In this document: positions 33,920 to 41,451 of the stretch, piece by piece
How positions within the stretch are numbered: position 1 is the first letter of the stretch
Layout of the letters: the number at the start of each line of letters is the position of its first letter
Translations under genes and position numbers: made by a program
From: VFMC01 sp050248155
GTDB taxonomy: Bacteria; Actinomycetota; Acidimicrobiia; Acidimicrobiales; Ilumatobacteraceae
Assembly (NCBI GenBank): GCA_050248155.1
Contig: JBFWSW010000021.1
Span: 1-64,000, forward strand
Direction of reading: 5' to 3'
DNA length: 64,000 bases
The notes under the pieces: model-generated
Seen by the model: only the letters and a program-made list of their open reading frames with translations
Databases searched by the model: none
What the model was told of the DNA's origin: nothing

Positions 33920-34056
33920 CGTCCACTCCTCTCGTCCGCCGGCCGCGCGACCGGTCGCGTGCTCCTATCCCGCTCGGTCATCGCCGAAACACCCGGCGGC
34001 ACCAGTCGGGACCTTTGCCGGTGGTCGGGCCATCGGGAGGGGCGCACGATGGAGTC

Positions 34057-34467
34057 ATGGACGTCGTCGAGCCGATGGAGATCCTCACCGAGTCGCAGTG
34101 CATGGAGCTGCTCGGCTCGGTCGAGGTGGGCCGCCTGGCCATCTCGATCATGAACCTGCCCGAGATCTATCCCGTGAACTTCGTCATCGATCGGGGAATG
34201 GTCGTCTTCCGCACGGCGGAGGGCACCAAGCTCGCGGGAGCCGTGCTGGGCACGGGAGTCGCGTTCGAGATCGACGGGTACGAACCCGAGGACGGCAGGG
34301 CGTGGAGCGTGATGGTGAAGGGGAGGGCCGTCGAGATCGAGAAGATGGAGGAGGTCTTCGCCGCCGCCGACCTGCCGCTGTTCCCGTGGCACAACGGGCC
34401 GAAGCACCGCTTCGTCCGCATCGAACCGTCGGAGATCACCGGTCGGCGCTTCCGCGTCACCCGCTGA
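34057..34467 (+). CDS. Pyridoxamine 5'-phosphate oxidase-like protein
   Basis: This 136-residue split-barrel protein has EILTESQCMELLGSVEVGRLAI, then IYPVNFVIDRGMVVFRTAEGTKL and the strand motif AWSVMVKGRAVEIE. These match the Pyridox_ox_2 group of small FMN, F420 or haem-binding proteins. The cofactor cannot be told from sequence. The start at ATG 34057 follows CACGAT by six bases, a variant of the window's leaderless pattern. Its 3' end overlaps the convergent acyltransferase by 11 bases. Confidence 0.83.
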   Translation: MDVVEPMEILTESQCMELLGSVEVGRLAISIMNLPEIYPVNFVIDRGMVVFRTAEGTKLAGAVLGTGVAFEIDGYEPEDGRAWSVMVKGRAVEIEKMEEVFAAADLPLFPWHNGPKHRFVRIEPSEITGRRFRVTR

Positions 34468-36559
34468 GCGCTGCGTCGAGTCGGCCGGCCATCCACGCCG
34501 CGGCCTGGTGCGCGCCCTGGGGCGAGAAGTGCAGCCCGTCGGAGCGACCGCCCAGATCGAATCCCTCCGCCGGTCGGGTGCAGTCATCGTTCGGGCACAC
34601 CAGTTCGCCGAGGTCGACGAAGACCGAGCCGTCGAGCCGCTCGACCTCGTGGCGCAGGATCCTCCGCATCTCGATCTCGCGCCAAGCGTCCGGATCCGTC
34701 TCGGGTGCAGGGGAGCGCGGGGCACCGGCGACCAGCACCAGGCGGGTGCCCGGAGGCAGCATGGTGTGCAGCGAGTCGAGGAACTCCTCGAGCAGTGCGA
34801 CGTAGCGGTCGGTTCCGAAGCGGACGAGCTCGCCGTCGACGGCACGGTCCTCCAGGTCGTTCGACAGCGCGACGACCAGCGCGTCGACCGCGGGTGAACC
34901 TGCGAGCAGGTCGCGCAGCTGGTCTCGCCAGTCGCCGCAGTACGCCGCGAGGTCTGCGCTGTACCACGTGCCGTCCGGTCGGACGTAGGCGACCTCACCC
35001 GCGAGGAACGAGCACGCAGGGCGAGCGATGCTGATCACGTCCATCGACGTTCCCGCGAACGAGCTCTGCTCCGGCGTCCACGGCGTGAAGTTCGGGAAGT
35101 CCGCCACCCTCCCGCCGGCGAGCGTGTGCGCCATCGAGTCGCCGACGATGACGGCACGCCGCACGGCGGCCGGTGGCGAGGCCTCGCCGGTACCGGTGGA
35201 CGGCGTCGCACGTTGTGGGAACGTCACCGGGACGTCTGCGGTCGACGGGGTGCCGGCGTCGTCCGTCCGTTCAGCGCCGTCGACGCGGGTCGAGAGCGTC
35301 GCGACGGAGGCTGCGACCACTGCGCCGGCCGCCAGCAGCCCGATGCTCGTGCGCACGGGCACCCTGCGGCCGAGGTGACGCCGCGCCGGCTGCTCGACGA
35401 CGGCGTAGGTGATGGCCGCCAGCGCGACCGTCGTCACGAGGATGGCCACGTCCACGACGACGCCGTCGGCCTCGGGCCATCGACGGCTGGTGTAGACGAT
35501 GACGGGCCAGTGCCAGAGGTAGAGGCTGTAGGAGAGGCGGCCGATCATCACCACGGCGCGAGAGCCGAGCATCGAGCGGAGTGGCGTGTCGCGCAGCACG
35601 CCAGCGACGAGCACGGCGCTCGCCGCGGCGACCAACAAGAACCCGCCCCGGTACAGCACCGTCGACTGCTCGTTCAGTCGCCAGGCTGCACCACCGAGCA
35701 CCGCGATCGCGACGACCGTCGGCACGACGGCGCTGCGCCGATGCGTGCCTGGCCGCCAAGGATCGATGACCGCTGCAGCGACGATGCCGACGAGGAGGGC
35801 CTGTGCGCGGGTGTCCGTCCCGTAGTAGGCGCGGGCGTTGTCGTGCGGTGCCGGCGCGAGCCGCCACATCGCGAGCGCGCTGCAGACAGCCAGAGCCGCC
35901 GCCGTCAGCGCGACGACCGTGCGCGCCCTCGACGTGTCGAACCGGCCGCGCACGACCACCCACCCGACGAGCAGCAGAGCGACCGCGAGGTAGAACTGCT
36001 CCTCGATCGCGAGCGACCACATGTGCCGGAGCGGCGATGCTCCTTGCACAAGGTCGGTGTAGCTCAGGCGTTCGCCGGCCAGGGTCCAGTTCATCGAGTA
36101 CGCGAGCGACGACAGCGCGTGACGCCGCAGCCGGTGGAGATCGGTCGACGGCAGTCGCGCGAACGCGACGGCCGTCACCGTCACGACGACGAACACGGCG
36201 GGCAGCAGCCGCCGAGCCCGGCGGAGGAGGAACCGGGCCGGGCTGACGGATCGACCCGTCTCGACCGCCCGGATGATCGGCGCGCAGATGAGGAAACCCG
36301 AGATGACGAAGAACACGTCGACGCCGATGAACCCGCCGGGCAACGCTGCCGGCCGGAGGTGGTACACGACGACCATCGCGATCGCGACGGCCCGCAGCCC
36401 GTCGAGGCTCGGTAGGTACGGCAGGTCGTGACCCTGCTCGCTGGTCGGCTGAGCGGCACCGGACCGAACCCCGTGGGCGTCGTGGCGCGCCGGCGACACC
36501 TGCGCGGTGGTCGATCTCGGCACGTCAGGACACTCGCACGGCACGCGGCGAGCCGTCAA
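34457..36559 (-). CDS. OafA-like acyltransferase 3 with SGNH domain
   Basis: This is a 700-codon membrane protein. Residues about 45-400 are the ten-helix acyltransferase-3 domain (LPSLDGLRAVAIAMVVVYH, GVDVFFVISGFLI, HMWSLAIEEQFYL, SYSLYLWHWPVIV). After a linker, a periplasmic SGNH hydrolase-like domain begins with G473-D-S475 (VIVGDSMAH) and ends with DGLHFSPQGAH, the Asp-His block. Such proteins O-acetylate cell-wall or exopolysaccharide sugars. The TTG at 36559 is the far limit; in-frame GTGs at 36544, 36523 and 36499 are equally possible starts. Confidence 0.9.
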   Translation of the reverse strand: MTARRVPCECPDVPRSTTAQVSPARHDAHGVRSGAAQPTSEQGHDLPYLPSLDGLRAVAIAMVVVYHLRPAALPGGFIGVDVFFVISGFLICAPIIRAVETGRSVSPARFLLRRARRLLPAVFVVVTVTAVAFARLPSTDLHRLRRHALSSLAYSMNWTLAGERLSYTDLVQGASPLRHMWSLAIEEQFYLAVALLLVGWVVVRGRFDTSRARTVVALTAAALAVCSALAMWRLAPAPHDNARAYYGTDTRAQALLVGIVAAAVIDPWRPGTHRRSAVVPTVVAIAVLGGAAWRLNEQSTVLYRGGFLLVAAASAVLVAGVLRDTPLRSMLGSRAVVMIGRLSYSLYLWHWPVIVYTSRRWPEADGVVVDVAILVTTVALAAITYAVVEQPARRHLGRRVPVRTSIGLLAAGAVVAASVATLSTRVDGAERTDDAGTPSTADVPVTFPQRATPSTGTGEASPPAAVRRAVIVGDSMAHTLAGGRVADFPNFTPWTPEQSSFAGTSMDVISIARPACSFLAGEVAYVRPDGTWYSADLAAYCGDWRDQLRDLLAGSPAVDALVVALSNDLEDRAVDGELVRFGTDRYVALLEEFLDSLHTMLPPGTRLVLVAGAPRSPAPETDPDAWREIEMRRILRHEVERLDGSVFVDLGELVCPNDDCTRPAEGFDLGGRSDGLHFSPQGAHQAAAWMAGRLDAALSG

Positions 36560-36582
36560 CGCGTTGGCCGAGGACGAGGGCG

Positions 36583-36588
36583 TAGGCT
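36583..36588 (+). promoter_or_regulatory. Leaderless-type -10 hexamer (TAGGCT)
   Basis: TAGGCT lies six bases before ATG 36595 of the DUF2630 gene. Confidence 0.45.
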
Positions 36589-36594
36589 CGGTCG

Positions 36595-36837
36595 ATGGAC
36601 GAGGATCTGTTCGAACGCATCAAGGAGCTCGTCGCCGAGGAGCACCGCCTCGAGTCGGGTGGTACGCCGGGCGAACCGCTCGGTGACGACGACCACCGCC
36701 GGTTGCGCGACCTCGAGGTTCGCCTCGATCAGTGCTGGGACCTGCTCCGGCAACGCCGGGCTCGACGCCTCGCGGGGCTCGATCCCGACGACGCGCAGCT
36801 CCGCTCCGGCGACACGGTCGAGCACTACCGGCAGTGA
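36595..36837 (+). CDS. DUF2630 family protein
   Basis: This 80-residue acidic helical protein shows the family's pattern: a first helix DEDLFERIKELVAEEHRL, then the highly conserved DLEVRLDQCWDLLRQRRARR and a C-terminal tail ending VEHYRQ. Length and both ends agree with the family, which is nearly restricted to actinobacteria. Function is unknown; a short coiled-coil or partner-binding role is likely. It ends eight bases from the convergent DUF4389 stop. Confidence 0.85.
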   Translation: MDEDLFERIKELVAEEHRLESGGTPGEPLGDDDHRRLRDLEVRLDQCWDLLRQRRARRLAGLDPDDAQLRSGDTVEHYRQ

Positions 36838-36844
36838 GGTCCGA

Positions 36845-37399
36845 TCAGCCGTACTTCGGGTAGGCGTCGGTCATCAACATGCCGTAGGCCTGGACGTGCA
36901 GGTAGTAGCGCATCGCCTTCTGCACGAACTCCCACATCCCGCGCGGCTGGGCGCCGGTGATGACGATCGCGAACCACGAGATGACCTCGACGACGAAGGC
37001 GGCGATCATCAACAACGCCCCGATGATGAGTGCCGGGATGATCCAGATGAGGCGCAGGGCGTTCGTCAACCGGTTCACCGGCTCGTCGTTGGTGATCGTC
37101 GTGGTCACCGGCACTGCACCGCGATCGTTGCCGAACGGCGGGAACACGTCGTGCTGCAGACTCGTGTACGACATCACCCTCGCGTAGTACTCCCACCACT
37201 GCCGATGCATCTCCCAGATGCCGGCGTTGCGCTTGCCGGTGAACAGCACGATGAACCACTGGACAAGGGCGAGGATCTGGGCGAGGTACGTCCAGAGCTG
37301 CGCGACGATCAGGTGCGGGATGGCCAGGATGATGCGGAACGCGACCGTGAGCCGGTTCCGCTGCTCGGTGAAGGAGACGTCGTAGGTCGGAGCCGCCAT
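36845..37399 (-). CDS. DUF4389 membrane protein
   Basis: This 184-residue protein has two copies of a membrane unit typical of DUF4389. Each has an aromatic-rich helix pair and the phrase (L/I)xxIPHLIVAQLW or LIWIIPALIIGALL, then VQWFIVLFTGKRNAGIWEM or ISWFAIVITGAQPRGMWEF, then YYARVMSY or YYLHVQAYG. Four transmembrane helices are expected. The repeat is evidence of internal duplication. Function is unknown. Confidence 0.85.
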   Translation of the reverse strand: MAAPTYDVSFTEQRNRLTVAFRIILAIPHLIVAQLWTYLAQILALVQWFIVLFTGKRNAGIWEMHRQWWEYYARVMSYTSLQHDVFPPFGNDRGAVPVTTTITNDEPVNRLTNALRLIWIIPALIIGALLMIAAFVVEVISWFAIVITGAQPRGMWEFVQKAMRYYLHVQAYGMLMTDAYPKYG

Positions 37400-37470
37400 G
37401 TGAAGAACCCCCGTGTTCGCGTGCGGACGCCGCGACAGTACAGCGCGACCCGGAGGTGTCGTTGCGATGG

Positions 37471-38370
37471 TCAGCGCGCCGGTTCGAGCACGGGTTCGGC
37501 GGGAGTCGAGCTCGACGAGCGGGTCGCGCACCAGCACCCGGCGATGACGAGCAGGAAGCCGCCGACGATCGCGACGGTGATGCGCTCGTCGAGGAACAGC
37601 GCACCCAGCGCGATGGCGACGACGGGGTTGGCAAAGGTGATGAGGCCGGCCCGCGCGGGACCGATCTCGGCGATGAGCCGGAAGAAGAGGACGAACGCGA
37701 GGCCGGTGCACACCACGGCCAAACCGAGCACCGAGAGCACGGCCTTGGCCGGCGGCGCGGTGTCGGGCAACGACAGCGCGGCAATGGGTGCATAGATGAT
37801 CGACACGATCGCGAGTGACACGCCGATGACCCCGAGCGAGGGGACGGCGGGGAGCCGGCGGGCGGCGATGAACGGGGCCGTCGCGTAGCACACGACCACG
37901 ATCAGCACCTCGGCGACGCTGTACCACGGAGGCGCCGTGTCGCTCGCAAGGTCGCGTCCCACCAGCAACGCGACGCCGGACAGCCCGAGCACGATGCCCA
38001 CGACGCGCACAGGGCTGAGCGCCGATCGCTCGCCGAGGAGGAACGCGGCGATGGCGCCGACCACGGGCACGGACGCGATGATGAGGGCGGCGAGGCCGGA
38101 CGCGAGGTGCTCCTCGGCGTGCGTGAGCAGGATCCAGGGGATGGCCATCTCGAGGATCGCGAACGCGAGCACGGGCCGCCACTGCGCCAGTGCGGGCCGG
38201 ATGGCATCGGCTCGATGCGCCAGGACGACCAGGACGATCGCTGCGATCGAGGTGCGACCGAACACGATCACGGGAGGCGACAGGTGCTCGACGGCCACCC
38301 GGATGAAGAAGTACGGCACGCCCCAGATGCCCGCCATCGCGGCGAAGAGGAGCCAGCCGCGGCGGGTCAC
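37471..38370 (-). CDS. EamA-family drug/metabolite transporter
   Basis: This 299-residue, ten-helix DMT-superfamily protein has two EamA repeats: WLLFAAMAGIWGVPYFFIRVA up to LLVGRDL, and WYSVAEVLIVVVCYATAPF up to the end. RTSIAAIVLVVLA and LTHAEEHLASGLAALIIASVPVVGAI are typical. The transported metabolite is unknown. GTG start at 38370; the PAP2 gene stop lies 38 bases upstream, so the two may share a transcript. Confidence 0.88.
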   Translation of the reverse strand: MTRRGWLLFAAMAGIWGVPYFFIRVAVEHLSPPVIVFGRTSIAAIVLVVLAHRADAIRPALAQWRPVLAFAILEMAIPWILLTHAEEHLASGLAALIIASVPVVGAIAAFLLGERSALSPVRVVGIVLGLSGVALLVGRDLASDTAPPWYSVAEVLIVVVCYATAPFIAARRLPAVPSLGVIGVSLAIVSIIYAPIAALSLPDTAPPAKAVLSVLGLAVVCTGLAFVLFFRLIAEIGPARAGLITFANPVVAIALGALFLDERITVAIVGGFLLVIAGCWCATRSSSSTPAEPVLEPAR

Positions 38371-38408
38371 CCCTCGGTCGGCGACCTGGGGCTCCGGGGC
38401 CGACGCGC

Positions 38409-39284
38409 TCAGGGTGAGCCGCGTGTCGTGCAGACCTGGAGGTCGTGCACGGCCGGGGCACCGTCATCGTGCAGCGTGGCAGCCGCCGTGGAGTCGACAT
38501 TGGGGCGGCGAACCGTCGAGGTGATCTGCGCCTCGGCCGCACGTCGCTCGGCCTTCGCGTTGCGGTGGATGCGCCACGCGGCGAGCACGACGGCAAAGAT
38601 CGCCGCGAGCACTGCGGCGATCATCGCATCGAGCCAGTAGTGGTTGCCGGTCGCCACGATCGCCAGCAACGTGATCGCCGGATGGAGAAGGATGAGGAGG
38701 CTCTTGCGGTTGCGCTTGATCGCGACGAATGCGGCGGCCAGCATGAGCGCCCAACCGAAGTGGAGCGATGGCATCGCCGCGAACTGGTTGGAGATCGAAC
38801 GACGCGGGTCGCGGCTGTAGATGCGCGGGCCGTACTCCTGCAACGTGTCGCGGAAACCGCTCGTCATGCGCGGTGGCGCCAGTGGGAAGCCGACGTGGAT
38901 CGCCAAGCCCGCCAGCGTGACGAGCACGAACCACGTCCGGATGAAGCGATATGCCGCTGGGTGCCGGATGTAGGCCCACACGAAGAACGCGATGGTTGCT
39001 GGGAAGTGCACGATCACGTAGTAGCGGTTGAGCATCTCGACGAACGCCGGACGCCCGAGCGCCCACGCCTGCACGGACCGTTCCGAGAAGATGCCTGTCG
39101 CTCGCTCGAAGTCGATGACTCGTGAGGCGTTCGCGAGCGCATCACCGGCTGCGTCCTGGGTGAGCATCCGCCCGGAGCGGTACAACATGATCACGGCCAG
39201 GATGAGCGCCAGCTCGAGGACCACGGCGCGCACACGGCGCTGCTCGCCCGTGTTCGTCGCAGGGTTCACGAGCGAGATGTTCAC
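38409..39284 (-). CDS. PAP2-superfamily phosphatase (Aur1/Ipt1-like)
   Basis: This is a 291-residue membrane protein with about six helices. The active-site blocks are PSLH (172-175 in AAMPSLHFGWAL) and the later H215 and D219 of GNHYWLDA. This two-block form is typical of the inositolphosphotransferase-like PAP2 group in actinobacteria. Likely substrates are lipid phosphates or phosphoinositols. I place the start at GTG 39284, because a TAGCGT hexamer lies seven bases before it; a TTG at 39302 would add six residues. Confidence 0.85.
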   Translation of the reverse strand: MNISLVNPATNTGEQRRVRAVVLELALILAVIMLYRSGRMLTQDAAGDALANASRVIDFERATGIFSERSVQAWALGRPAFVEMLNRYYVIVHFPATIAFFVWAYIRHPAAYRFIRTWFVLVTLAGLAIHVGFPLAPPRMTSGFRDTLQEYGPRIYSRDPRRSISNQFAAMPSLHFGWALMLAAAFVAIKRNRKSLLILLHPAITLLAIVATGNHYWLDAMIAAVLAAIFAVVLAAWRIHRNAKAERRAAEAQITSTVRRPNVDSTAAATLHDDGAPAVHDLQVCTTRGSP

Positions 39285-39291
39285 CAGGTGA

Positions 39292-39297
39292 ACGCTA
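39292..39297 (-). promoter_or_regulatory. Leaderless-type -10 hexamer (TAGCGT, minus strand)
   Basis: Read on the minus strand, TAGCGT is seven bases before GTG 39284 of the PAP2 gene. Confidence 0.42.
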
Positions 39298-39364
39298 GTC
39301 AAACTTGGTTGCCGGCATCAACGATCTCGTGCCCGGATGTGACCTGTGGCCTGCGGCTCGGCGT

Positions 39365-39370
39365 CATACT
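39365..39370 (+). promoter_or_regulatory. Leaderless-type -10 hexamer (CATACT)
   Basis: CATACT is seven bases before ATG 39378 of the AlkB-like gene. Confidence 0.38.
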
Positions 39371-39377
39371 GGATGCC

Positions 39378-40076
39378 ATGCCCGCACCCTCGGAGCTCGC
39401 CATCGATCGACGCGCCGCGGTCGACCGACGCCAGCTCGACGACACCTCGTGGGTCGATGTCGTTCCCGGGTTCGTCCGGGACGCCGGAACCGAGCTCGAG
39501 GTCCTGCAGCAGACGTTGGCCTGGGAGCGGACCGAGGTCCTGCGCTACGACGTCTACGTCCCCGAGCGGCGTCTGTCGGCGGCCGTTCGGGCCGAGAGCC
39601 GACCGGTGCTCCGCCAGACCGACCTCCACCTGCGGGCGACGTATCGTCAGCCCTTCACCGGTGTCGCCGCCATCCTGTACCGGAACGGCGAGGACTTCCA
39701 GGGACTGCACAGCGACCGCGAGATGCGGTGGCTCGACGACACGCTCATCGCGATCGTCGTCCTCGGCCGGCGGCGACCGTTCGTGCTGCGGCGGCGGGCG
39801 CCGTTGAGCGAGGTCGTCGAGCGCGTGCCCGCGGGCCAGGCGCCCGGCGACATCGTGCTCATGCCCGGCGAGGGCGATCTGCTCGTGATGGGCGGCGCGT
39901 GCCAGCGGAACTGGCTGCACGGCGTACCGCCGGCCGATGCCGCCGAGCCGCGCATCTCGCTCACGTGGCGATGGACGAGCCGGCGTGGCAGGCCCGACAC
40001 GAACCCCGGCTACTACGACGGCAAGCAGTACAGCGATCGCCCGGCCCGGCCGGGATCGCGGAGCCAGCGGGTCTGA
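39378..40076 (+). CDS. AlkB-like 2-oxoglutarate/Fe(II) dioxygenase
   Basis: This 232-residue protein has the AlkB-family iron ligands H111 and D113 (LHSDRE) and H181 (NWLHGVP), with the 2-oxoglutarate arginines in PRISLTWRW (R192 and R198). FTGVAAILYRNGEDFQGLHSD matches the nucleotide-recognition lid and YRNG of DNA-repair AlkB homologues. It probably reverses alkyl damage on DNA or RNA bases by oxidative demethylation. The ATG at 39378 is preferred to an upstream frame without features. Confidence 0.88.
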   Translation: MPAPSELAIDRRAAVDRRQLDDTSWVDVVPGFVRDAGTELEVLQQTLAWERTEVLRYDVYVPERRLSAAVRAESRPVLRQTDLHLRATYRQPFTGVAAILYRNGEDFQGLHSDREMRWLDDTLIAIVVLGRRRPFVLRRRAPLSEVVERVPAGQAPGDIVLMPGEGDLLVMGGACQRNWLHGVPPADAAEPRISLTWRWTSRRGRPDTNPGYYDGKQYSDRPARPGSRSQRV

Positions 40077-40090
40077 CTCGCGGCCCGCGT

Positions 40091-40861
40091 TCACCGTCCT
40101 CGCATGCGGACCGACAGGCAGGTGACGCAGCCCTCGAGCTTCGCGAACTCGCCGATGTCGACGGTGACGACGCGGTAGCCGCGGGCCTCGACCAGTTCGT
40201 GGGTGCGCGGCGCGTCGGCGGCCATCAGCACCGTGTCCTCGTCGAGCACGACGACATGCGCTCCCGTCTCCTCGGGCACGTCGATGAAGGACGAGTAGTG
40301 GCTCGTGTCGTCGACCGCGGGTCCCCACCCGATCACGGTGCCGTCGGGCAGGGCGGTCACCGCCGACTTGAGGTGGAGGACCCGCTCGACGGGCACCGGC
40401 ACGACGGCATCGACCCGATCACCGAGGATCGACCGGAGTTGGTCGATGCCCGCGTCGTTCGTGCGCACCCCCCGACCGACGAAGACGGTGCGGCCGACCT
40501 TCAGCACGTCGCCGCCGTCGAGGGTGCCGGGTGATCGGATGCTCTCGACCTCGAAGCCCAGCGAGCCCATCACCGAGTCGAGCCCGTCGGTCTCGGACCG
40601 GCGGTCGAGATGGCCGGGACGGGTGATGACGGCGACATCACCGTGGATCACGACGGCGTCCTCGATGAACACCCCGTCCGGGCAGGAGTCTGCGGGCGGT
40701 GCCTCGACGATCGTCCATCCCGCGTCCGCGAACGCGGCAACGTACGCGTGCCACTGTTGGATGGCTGTGCGTAGATCGACGGTGCTGCGCTCGATGTGCG
40801 TGACCAGGCCTTCCGCGAGCTTCTGGCTCGGGCGGCGAACCAGCGCACTGTTCTTGCTCAT
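40091..40861 (-). CDS. Dimethylargininase-like amidinotransferase
   Basis: This 256-residue protein has the five-bladed fold of guanidino-modifying enzymes. Key positions are DSCPDGVFIEDAVV (59-72), GTLDGGDVL (112-120), the catalytic histidine H163 in VLHLKS and the nucleophile C248 in EGCVTCLSVRM near the C-terminus. This set matches DDAH, which hydrolyses methylated arginine to citrulline; an arginine-deiminase-like activity on other guanidines cannot be excluded. A TAGGTT hexamer at 40908-40913 (minus strand) may be its promoter, with a 46-base leader. Confidence 0.9.
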   Translation of the reverse strand: MSKNSALVRRPSQKLAEGLVTHIERSTVDLRTAIQQWHAYVAAFADAGWTIVEAPPADSCPDGVFIEDAVVIHGDVAVITRPGHLDRRSETDGLDSVMGSLGFEVESIRSPGTLDGGDVLKVGRTVFVGRGVRTNDAGIDQLRSILGDRVDAVVPVPVERVLHLKSAVTALPDGTVIGWGPAVDDTSHYSSFIDVPEETGAHVVVLDEDTVLMAADAPRTHELVEARGYRVVTVDIGEFAKLEGCVTCLSVRMRGR

Positions 40862-41014
40862 GGTCACCTGCCCCGTCGGACGCTCCCCGCGCGGACTGTC
40901 GAACACAAACCTAGGCGATGTCGTGTCAAGCCCCGTGTTTGCGCAGCGGGCTGTGGGGGAATGGAGGGGCCGTGAGATGGCCGATCGGACGGACGCTGCC
41001 CGCGCGGGGCTGAC

Positions 41015-41443
41015 ATGAACGGGTCGGCGTCGCCAGGCCGGGTGGTGTACGAACCTCGCCCAGAGCGGGTCCGCGACGCTCGCGACTACGTGGCCGATCT
41101 GCTGCGCGAGCGTGGGTGGTCGGAGGCGGCGATCGAGAAGGCGCGGCTCGTGATCTCGGAGCTGGCGACGAACGCGATCCTTCACGCGCAGACACCGTTC
41201 GAGCTCACCTGCCACATCGGCGGCACCGCTCGCTTCGAGGTCCGCGACTGGGACCCGGACTCGGTGCCCCTGGTGGTCGACCCCAAGTTCGACGGTTCAG
41301 GCGGGCTGGGGCTGCGCCTCATCGACGCGATCGCGACCGAGTGGGGCGTCGACCAGCACGCAGAGTTCAAAGTGGTGTGGTGCACGCTCGACGCGAGCGA
41401 TTGGCCCGACCCGGACGAGGCAGGGTCGAGCGACGCGACGTGA
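41015..41443 (+). CDS. Anti-sigma factor-type ATP-binding protein (RsbW-like)
   Basis: This is a 142-residue single HATPase_c domain of the serine-kinase anti-sigma group. The N-box is ARLVISELATNAILHAQ, and G1/G2-like motifs are FEVRDWDPDSVP and GSGGLGLRLIDAIATEWG. Residues near the end (VVWCTLD) are the last strand. Such proteins bind and inhibit a stress sigma factor or act as free kinase domains in partner-switching. No sigma factor or antagonist lies nearby, so its partner is unknown. Confidence 0.87.
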   Translation: MNGSASPGRVVYEPRPERVRDARDYVADLLRERGWSEAAIEKARLVISELATNAILHAQTPFELTCHIGGTARFEVRDWDPDSVPLVVDPKFDGSGGLGLRLIDAIATEWGVDQHAEFKVVWCTLDASDWPDPDEAGSSDAT

Positions 41444-41451
41444 CGCCCCGG